Shown here: in pieces, positions 58,597 to 58,720 of the stretch
Position numbering within the stretch: the first letter of the stretch is position 1
How the letters are laid out: each line of letters opens with the position of its first letter
From: Trichomonas tenax
Taxonomy: Eukaryota > Parabasalia > Trichomonadida > Trichomonadidae
Reading direction: 5' to 3'
DNA: 58,720 nucleotides
NCBI GenBank assembly: GCA_023091735.1
Contig: JALKBU010000227.1
Location: 1-58,720, forward strand
Translations under genes and position numbers: made by a program
Notes under the pieces: model-generated
What the model saw: only the letters and a program-made list of their open reading frames with translations
What the model was told of the DNA's origin: nothing
Databases searched by the model: none

Positions 58597-58720
58597 GGCA
58601 GTATTTTTCCTTCTGCGGTGTAGTCCCGCGACCTTCATAACTTTTTATCTGATCAATATTTTTTCGATTTGAAAGTACTTTCATGTACATATTGATAGTT
58701 GTCTATCCAGTGGTATAAGT
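58597..58720 (-). repeat. Maverick-like terminal inverted repeat, right copy
   Basis: Reverse complement of 3-126 with one difference. The window edge coincides with the outer end of the shared segment, so the true terminus of the element lies outside. Maverick gene remnants lie immediately inside. Confidence 0.75.

Noticed and set aside
1..58720. CRISPR arrays, bacterial operons, rRNA genes
   Set aside because: No regular direct-repeat/spacer pattern, no ribosome binding sites, and no rRNA-like conserved segments were seen.

Overview
This is nuclear DNA of a parabasalid protist, most likely a trichomonad. The main evidence is: AT-rich gene-dense DNA with short intergenic regions; TCA-type initiator elements (TCAYTTTT and similar) within about 5-35 nt of the ATG; tiny introns carrying TTCTAAC near the 3' splice site; eukaryotic flagellar, ribosomal and transcription genes; and fragments of Maverick/Polinton elements at the edges. 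The species cannot be fixed from sequence alone.

Layout. Positions 3-126 and 58597-58720 are the same 124-nt sequence in opposite orientation, apparently Maverick terminal inverted repeat. The right edge (57.4-58.7 kb) also carries a broken capsid-like gene and a small pVI-like gene. From 0.5 to 6.5 kb lies a group of probable transcription genes (PHD finger, Spt20-like, TAF13-like), an ARM-like gene, a disrupted ankyrin gene and a gene spliced by two ultrashort introns. From 6.9 to 27.8 kb are mainly coiled-coil and flagellar genes (DRC10-like, MNS1, a 1531-residue AK9-like protein), with an amino acid transporter, a METTL14-like protein, ribosomal protein eL22, an ARM-like gene, a GT31-type glycosyltransferase and a dihydrouridine synthase. 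From 28 to 34 kb is a graveyard of mobile DNA: a 666-bp element with 31-nt inverted repeats, a broken integrase, a 0.5-kb foldback element, an unidentified broken gene and a broken DDE transposase. From 34 to 57.2 kb host genes resume: a gene with an internal UAG, two more ARM-like genes, an EGF-type membrane protein, a tail-anchored protein, a tyrosyl-tRNA-synthetase-like protein without its signature motifs, a Yos1/IER3IP1 gene split by two tiny introns, and several large genes of unknown function.

Three observations stand out. Two small genes become intact only after removal of 23-26-nt introns. The TyrRS-like protein looks like a highly expressed pseudoenzyme. A near-palindrome, TTTACATGTCAA, recurs close to many start codons and looks like a promoter element; several copies sit in DNA without an intact gene. 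Many assignments rest on motif recognition alone, and the confidence values reflect this.
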